NCBI GenBank assembly: GCA_023431285.1 | Contig: JAEYXN010000233.1 | Span: 1-30,558, forward strand | Direction of reading: 5' to 3' | Length of the DNA: 30,558 nt | Source of the DNA: Bacteroidota bacterium | Lineage (GTDB): Bacteria > Bacteroidota > Bacteroidia > Cytophagales > Cyclobacteriaceae | In this document: piece by piece, positions 25,511 to 30,558 of the stretch | Numbering within the stretch: the first letter of the stretch is position 1 | Layout: every line of letters begins with the position of its first letter | Position numbers and translations under genes: made by a program | The notes under the pieces: generated by a model | The model's input: only the letters and a program-made list of their open reading frames with translations | Told to the model about the DNA's origin: nothing | Database searches by the model: none

Positions 25511-27088
25511 ATGAACCAACTACAACACCTTTGTTCGCTGACCCGCCTCACGGTTTTCATCTATATCCTTGTTGCTCTGCCGTTTTCGGCCTCCGCGCAA
25601 ACTGACACCGGGCATAATCCAATCATTTTTGCTGATGTGCCGGATGCAGCCATTGTGCGCGTGGGAGAAACTTACTACATGAGCAGTACAACAATGCACG
25701 TGAATCCCGGACTGCCCATTATGAAATCCAATGATCTGGTGAATTGGCATCTGGTGAGTTATGCCTATGATACCCTCGCCAACATGGATGCGACGAATCT
25801 TGCAAATGGCAAGAGCGATTACGGCCGCGGCTCATGGGCAAGCTCCATCCGATACCATAAGGGTTTATATTATGTGACCACCTTCGCGCAGACCACCAAC
25901 AAGACATACATCTTCACGACGAAAGATCCCGACAAAGGTCCGTGGAAACAAATATCGTTTAGTCCATCGTACCATGACCACACGCTTTGGTTTGACGATG
26001 ACGGAAAGGTTTACCTCATCTACGGCGCGGGCCGACTCAAACTAGTAGAACTGGAGGAAGATCTTTCCGGGGTGAAGGCAGGCACAACTGAAACAGTCAT
26101 CATTGAAAACGCCAGCGCTCCCGCGAACGCAGAGATCATGCTTCCGTCAGAAGGATCACAGCTATTCAAGAAGGATGGTAAATATTATTTGTTCAATATT
26201 ACCTGGCCAAGGGGAGGAATGCGTACAGTCATCATACACCGTGCGGATAAAATTACTGGTCCCTGGGAGGGCAGACTTGCTTTACAACACCTTGGAGTAG
26301 CGCAGGGAGGATTGATTGATACACCGGATGGTAGATGGTTTTCCTACCTGTTTCGCGACTACGGCGCAGTAGGACGAATTCCCTATCTCGTTCCGGTGAA
26401 ATGGGAAGACGGGTGGCCCGTGTTGGGTGTTGATGGCAAGGTGCCTGACAAGCTCGAGCTTCCTGCAAACAAGAGTCTTATTCCCGGTATCGTGCACTCT
26501 GATGAATTTGATCGTAAGAAAAACGATCGCACTCTTCCGCTGGTATGGCAGTGGAATCACAATCCGGATAATGACAATTGGTCCCTGGACAAACGAAAGG
26601 GGTTTCTGCGAATCACAACGGGCAGGGTAGACACAAGTTTTTATTTTGCGCGAAACACGCTGACACAGCGAACCTTTGGACCGAAAAGCGCGGGATGGAC
26701 GAAGCTGGATGTCTCTGCTATGAAGGAAGGAGATTTCGCAGGACTTGGTCTGCTGCAAAAGAAGTACGGTCAGGTGGGGGTGAAGTTGGAGAATGGTAAG
26801 CGCCACATTGTGATGATCAGCGCAGAGTCAGGCAAACCCGTCGAAGCAGCAAGGGTTCCTTTGGAAGGAAAATCTGTTTACCTGAAAGCGGAATGCGATT
26901 TTAAAGACCTCGCCGATACAGGCCGCTTCTTCTATAGTCTGGATGGAAAAACCTGGACGTCAATAGGCGTTCCTTTGAAGATGTCTTACACGCTTCCTCA
27001 CTTCATGGGTTACCGGTTTGCTTTGTTTAACTACGCGGCGAAGCAATCAGGAGGTTACGTGGATTTCGATTTCTTCAGAGTGGAGTAA
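25511..27088 (+). CDS. GH43 glycosidase with C-terminal beta-sandwich domain
   Basis: This 525-residue secreted glycosidase probably acts on arabinose- or xylose-containing side chains. The signal peptide ends at SASAQ (residue 30) using the ATG at 25511; the open frame extends 16 codons upstream but without a sensible N-terminus. The five-bladed propeller (about 35-335) has the likely catalytic base Asp45 in DVPDAAIVRVGETYYM, the modulating Asp156 in YHDHTLWFDDDGKVYL and the acid Glu214 in PSEGSQLFKKDGKYYLF. A concanavalin-like C-terminal domain (about 350-525) starts HSDEFDRKK, as in many GH43 beta-xylosidases and arabinofuranosidases. It looks closest to subfamily 12-type proteins, but this is from memory. 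It is probably a separate transcription unit. Confidence 0.88.
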   Translation: MNQLQHLCSLTRLTVFIYILVALPFSASAQTDTGHNPIIFADVPDAAIVRVGETYYMSSTTMHVNPGLPIMKSNDLVNWHLVSYAYDTLANMDATNLANGKSDYGRGSWASSIRYHKGLYYVTTFAQTTNKTYIFTTKDPDKGPWKQISFSPSYHDHTLWFDDDGKVYLIYGAGRLKLVELEEDLSGVKAGTTETVIIENASAPANAEIMLPSEGSQLFKKDGKYYLFNITWPRGGMRTVIIHRADKITGPWEGRLALQHLGVAQGGLIDTPDGRWFSYLFRDYGAVGRIPYLVPVKWEDGWPVLGVDGKVPDKLELPANKSLIPGIVHSDEFDRKKNDRTLPLVWQWNHNPDNDNWSLDKRKGFLRITTGRVDTSFYFARNTLTQRTFGPKSAGWTKLDVSAMKEGDFAGLGLLQKKYGQVGVKLENGKRHIVMISAESGKPVEAARVPLEGKSVYLKAECDFKDLADTGRFFYSLDGKTWTSIGVPLKMSYTLPHFMGYRFALFNYAAKQSGGYVDFDFFRVE

Positions 27089-27242
27089 TATATTTCCGGG
27101 TTGCCTGATTTCCAATAACAGTAACTCCTCGTGATGGCTGGCGGGCGGTCCATCTCCATGTTGCGTAATCAGTAATTGCAGGAAAGTCCTGGTGCATTAA
27201 AACCCAACTTGCTTATCTTGATGAATAATCAACCCAAGCAGT

Positions 27243-29822
27243 ATGAACTGGTGGCAACAGGACGCGTCAAGAATCTTCGGGCACTTTGAAACGCCGGAAG
27301 GAGGACTCACAAATGATTTTGCGCGAACCCGGCTTGCAGAGGTAGGCTCAAACGAGCTTCAGGGAAAGAAACGAAAGTCCCCGCTCAGCATATTTCTCAA
27401 TCAGTTCAAGGACTTCATGATCCTGGTTTTGATTGTCGCAGCAGTTGTCGCCGGCGTTGCGGGTGAAGTAACCGATTCAATCATCATCATTGTGATCGTC
27501 CTGCTAAATGCAATTGTCGGCTTTGTGCAGGAAAACAAAGCCGAGAAAGCCATGGAGGCCCTGAAGAGCATCTCTGCTTTGCAGGCACGCGTGATGAGAG
27601 AGGGCAAGCCAACAACGATCCCTTCATCAGAGCTCGTTCCCGGCGATCTTGTGCAACTGGAGGCTGGCAATATCGTTCCTGCTGATCTTCGGTTAGTTGA
27701 ATCACATAGTCTGCGAATCAATGAATCAACCCTTACCGGCGAATCAGTTCCCGCAGAGAAACACGCAGACGTCCTGGAGCAGGCGGACCCTCCGTTGGGT
27801 GACCGATTCAACATGGCTTACAAAAGCACCCTCGTTGCTAACGGAAGGGCTACTGGAATTGTCGTGGCGACGGGAATGTCTACCGAAGTAGGCACCATTG
27901 CCACAATGCTGGATCAGGGCGAAGAAGTTACTCCGCTTCAGCGCCGGATGACTGATTTCGGAAAGAAACTTTCCTATCTCGTCATCCTGATTTGTGCACT
28001 CTTCTTCGCCGTCGGATACTTCATGGACGAGGATCCACTGAATATGCTGTTAACTTCTATCTCACTCGCGGTGGCGGCCATCCCCGAAGCACTCCCCGCA
28101 TTAATCACGGTTTCCCTTGCGTCAGGGGCAAAGAAACTCGTCAGGAAGAATGCCTTGATCAGAAAGCTCTCCGCTGTTGAAACACTGGGGTCCGTAACGT
28201 TCATATGTTCCGACAAGACAGGTACGCTCACGCAAAACAGGATGAGCGTTGTGAAGCTTGATGACCGAAGCACTGAAAATATTTATGAGAACCTCAATGC
28301 TTTTCAATGTTCCCTCGGTCTGAACCACGATGTTCAAAGAAATTCCAATAATGAGTTGGCAGGTGATCCTACTGAGATAGCACTTGTAGAATCTTTCACC
28401 AGCAATCATTCCAGAGAAACGCTTCTGGAACTTCTTAGAACGGCTCCCAGAAGAGCAGAGCTGCCATTTGACTCCGAGAGGAAGCTGATGACGACGGTGC
28501 ATGAGATCGACAACCGCTACTTTGTGTCATGCAAAGGGGCGACGGAGTCGGTAGCACCTATACTCGCGGATCAATCAAAAGTATCAGAATTCCTCGACAC
28601 GTCCTCCCTTCTTTCATCGGAAGGAATTCGCGTGATCGCGTTCGCATATAAGTTTATGGACCAGCTACCCGAGTCATTGGATAGCAATACGTTGGAGAGA
28701 GGCCTTCTGTTTGCAGGATTTGCCGGAATGATCGACCCGCCAAGGGAAGAAGCTAAGATGGCGATCGCTGAATGTAAAACCGCCGGAATTACTACGGTTA
28801 TGATCACCGGCGACCATCCCGCGACCGCGACAGCCATTGCTAAGCAAATTGGAATTCTTTCTGCTGACGAGCTGGTAATTACCGGGAAGGACCTCAAGGC
28901 AATGGACGATGCAGAGTTCAGCAATAGGGTTGAAAAGATCCGTGTCTATGCTCGTGTCTCCCCTGAACAAAAGCTTCGTATCGTACGGACGCTCCAGGAA
29001 AAGAATCACTTTGTATCGATGACGGGGGATGGCGTGAATGACGCGCCCTCCTTGAAGGCATCCAATATCGGTGTGGCTATGGGTATCACGGGTACCGATG
29101 TGAGCAAGGAGGCTTCCGATATGATCCTGCTTGATGATAACTTCGCGACGATCGTAAGGGCTGTCCGGGAGGGGAGACACATCTATGACAACATCAGGAA
29201 GTTCGTGAAGTATATCATGACCTGCAACACTGCCGAGATACTGGCGATGTTCCTTGCGCCACTCGCAGGCCTTCCGATCCCGTTACTTCCTATTCATATA
29301 TTGTGGATCAATCTTGTGACTGACGGGCTGCCAGGATTGGCCCTGGGAAGCGAAAAGGCTGAAGATGATATCATGGAGCGTCCGCCAAGGAAAACGAACG
29401 AAGGATTATTCTCCGATGGAATAGGCATTCATATCGCATGGGTTGGACTTCTGATGGCGCTGGTCACGCTGGGGACAGAAGCCTGGGCCGTCAGCCAGGA
29501 GATGCCTCACTGGCAAACCATGGTCTTCACCGTGCTCTCACTTTCCCAACTGGGCCACGTGATGGGTATACGCAGCGATCATCGGTTCCTCTTTCAGATT
29601 GGGTTGTTCAGCAATAAACCATTGCTCGGCGCAATTATTCTGACCTTTATTCTGCAAATGGGAGTCATCTATCTGCCTTTTGCCAATGAAATCTTCCACA
29701 CGCAGCCGCTATCGCTGGTTGAGCTGATAATTTGCGTCGCTTTGTCTTTGGTTGTGTTGTCTGGTGTTGAGTTGGAAAAGGTGGTCAAGGCGGCATGGGC
29801 TCGCCGGCGAAAGAATGCTTAA
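27243..29822 (+). CDS. P-type cation-transporting ATPase, calcium-type (PMA1/SERCA-like)
   Basis: This 859-residue inner-membrane ATPase has a short N-terminal cation-ATPase domain, then VPGDLVQLEAGNIVPADLR (132-150) and the actuator TGES (165-168). M4 is AAIPEALPALITV (about 278-290), the phosphorylation site is D324 in CSDKTGTLTQN, the nucleotide-binding segment has CKGATE, and the hinge is TGDGVNDAPS (about 596-605). M5-M6 contain YIMTCNTAEILAMF and LPIHILWINLVTDGLP. N and D residues in M4-M6 fit type II calcium/cation pumps better than heavy-metal pumps. The transported ion is not proven; calcium or manganese export is most likely. It appears unrelated to the pectin genes, unless calcium released from pectate is relevant. 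Four bases separate its stop from that of the converging DUF1264 gene. Confidence 0.93.
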   Translation: MNWWQQDASRIFGHFETPEGGLTNDFARTRLAEVGSNELQGKKRKSPLSIFLNQFKDFMILVLIVAAVVAGVAGEVTDSIIIIVIVLLNAIVGFVQENKAEKAMEALKSISALQARVMREGKPTTIPSSELVPGDLVQLEAGNIVPADLRLVESHSLRINESTLTGESVPAEKHADVLEQADPPLGDRFNMAYKSTLVANGRATGIVVATGMSTEVGTIATMLDQGEEVTPLQRRMTDFGKKLSYLVILICALFFAVGYFMDEDPLNMLLTSISLAVAAIPEALPALITVSLASGAKKLVRKNALIRKLSAVETLGSVTFICSDKTGTLTQNRMSVVKLDDRSTENIYENLNAFQCSLGLNHDVQRNSNNELAGDPTEIALVESFTSNHSRETLLELLRTAPRRAELPFDSERKLMTTVHEIDNRYFVSCKGATESVAPILADQSKVSEFLDTSSLLSSEGIRVIAFAYKFMDQLPESLDSNTLERGLLFAGFAGMIDPPREEAKMAIAECKTAGITTVMITGDHPATATAIAKQIGILSADELVITGKDLKAMDDAEFSNRVEKIRVYARVSPEQKLRIVRTLQEKNHFVSMTGDGVNDAPSLKASNIGVAMGITGTDVSKEASDMILLDDNFATIVRAVREGRHIYDNIRKFVKYIMTCNTAEILAMFLAPLAGLPIPLLPIHILWINLVTDGLPGLALGSEKAEDDIMERPPRKTNEGLFSDGIGIHIAWVGLLMALVTLGTEAWAVSQEMPHWQTMVFTVLSLSQLGHVMGIRSDHRFLFQIGLFSNKPLLGAIILTFILQMGVIYLPFANEIFHTQPLSLVELIICVALSLVVLSGVELEKVVKAAWARRRKNA

Positions 29823-29826
29823 CCCG

Positions 29827-30558
29827 TTACTTTTTGTGTTGACGCTTCTTATGGGCGCTGTCTGCCTTATTGGAAATCGTAAACTGCCTGACATTGTGGT
29901 TTCCCTTTTCCCATGCGTAGGCCATGGGATCAACCGGCGGCATTGGAATGTCCTCGCGCTTCTTACGAATTTCTGGTGTGGACACGCCGAATCTCTCATC
30001 GCGTTCCCTCAGCAACTCCGGGCGCAACTGCCCGTCCTTCGTAAATCCCATCATGATCATGGGAGATCCTATCGGTAAAGTTCGCTCCTGATCCGTATGC
30101 CAGGTGTGAATGGTCTTTCCATAAGTGGATACGAGTTTCTCCATGAGTTCGTGTTCGGCAACGTCCGGGATACCCGGTGCGATAAGAGTCCCGGATTTCA
30201 CTTCATAGTGGTGCGAATGCCAAAGTTTCTTTTCCTCTTCATCGAGCGTACTGAAGAGCTTCTCCGAAATAATATATTCCACTCCCATGATCTTCGCATC
30301 TTCTCCATTTCCGTCGAAGATGATCGCCTGATGAACATCTTCGTTCAGTTGTGATACATAGTGGTGGGCTTCCATCTGCGCATTCATGTTTCCATTGTAA
30401 AAATGAAAGCCGTCCAGGTAGGAGCTGAATGCCTTCAACGGACTTTTGTTCTGAAGAAGATCAGCCCCGGTGTTAAGAAGTTTTGTCTTGCCAGACTTTT
30501 CCGCGCCCGGAGATTCTACGTTGGAGTCTGTGTTCTTTCCTCCGCATGCCATTATCAC
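29827..30558 (-). CDS. DUF1264 lipoprotein, N-terminus cut by window edge
   Basis: The visible 243 residues start at the window edge with VIMACGG, which looks like the end of a lipoprotein signal (IMAC), so the true start is probably just outside. The body has YLDGFHFYNGNMNAQMEAHHY in segments, DVHQAIIFDGNGEDAKIMGVEYIIS, LWHSHHYEVKSGTLIAPGIP and TYGKTIHTWHTDQERTLPIGSP, the pattern of DUF1264 (related to plant oil-body-associated proteins). Many His residues (HH, WHSHHYE, HTWHTD) are notable and could bind metal, but no activity is known to me. The tail is basic (KADSAHKKRQHKK). It converges on the ATPase gene with a 4-nt gap and no terminator between. Confidence 0.85.
   Translation of the reverse strand: MIMACGGKNTDSNVESPGAEKSGKTKLLNTGADLLQNKSPLKAFSSYLDGFHFYNGNMNAQMEAHHYVSQLNEDVHQAIIFDGNGEDAKIMGVEYIISEKLFSTLDEEEKKLWHSHHYEVKSGTLIAPGIPDVAEHELMEKLVSTYGKTIHTWHTDQERTLPIGSPMIMMGFTKDGQLRPELLRERDERFGVSTPEIRKKREDIPMPPVDPMAYAWEKGNHNVRQFTISNKADSAHKKRQHKK

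Noticed and set aside
1..30558. tRNA, rRNA, insertion sequence, integrase or phage genes.
   Set aside because: No such sequences were recognised by eye; the window reads as ordinary chromosomal operons. A tRNA or covariance-model scan was not possible here.

Overview
The window looks like a chromosomal segment of a Bacteroidetes (Bacteroidota) bacterium. The main reasons are an adjacent SusC/SusD pair, lipoprotein signals of the LxxxSC type, near absence of Shine-Dalgarno sequences, and a promoter matching the Bacteroidetes TTTG / TAnnTTTG consensus at 1303-1334. The protein repertoire suggests an environmental member such as a Cytophagales relative, but that placement is inference. The core of the window (about 3.1-27.1 kb) is a pectin / homogalacturonan-rhamnogalacturonan utilization locus.

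Left flank (1-3159): a strong bidirectional terminator, a small two-helix membrane protein on the minus strand, and a degenerate stretch holding a small membrane-protein pseudogene with an in-frame TGA. Next is a compact ArsR regulator - SRPBCC - DoxX-like operon with a well-formed promoter and an overlapping dyad, then a DUF4256 protein.

Minus-strand catabolic operon (8683 down to 3149): kduI, kduD, a LacI-family regulator, uxaC and uxaB, all overlapping or within about 10 nt of each other. KduI/KduD process the unsaturated sugar released by pectate lyase plus GH105. UxaC/UxaB process saturated galacturonate released by GH28. The altronate dehydratase, KDG kinase and KDPG aldolase needed to finish both branches are not in the window.

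Plus-strand uptake and depolymerisation genes (8938-25304): SusC and SusD, a surface lipoprotein with Fn3-like and DUF4957/DUF5123-like beta-helix regions, then a hairpin. After it comes a tight eight-gene run: alpha/beta-hydrolase esterase, CE12 rhamnogalacturonan acetylesterase, PL1 pectate lyase, GH28 polygalacturonase, DUF4861 protein, GH105 unsaturated galacturonyl hydrolase with an extra N-terminal domain, CE8 pectin methylesterase and an ExuT-like MFS transporter. Together they would de-esterify and cut pectin, trim the oligomers and import the uronate. A GH43 enzyme follows after a 206-nt gap containing direct repeats and a palindrome.

The divergent kduI-susC intergenic region carries a perfect 12-bp LacI-type palindrome. 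This suggests that the regulator encoded inside the catabolic operon controls both arms from an intracellular signal; no hybrid two-component or ECF/anti-sigma regulator is present.

Right flank (27243-30558): a P-type calcium-type ATPase, and converging on it a DUF1264 lipoprotein cut by the window edge. Overall this is largely a recognisable pectin locus. The least explained parts are the DUF4861 protein and its apparent shared N-terminal domain with GH105, the DUF4957/DUF5123 lipoprotein, and the regulatory sequences.
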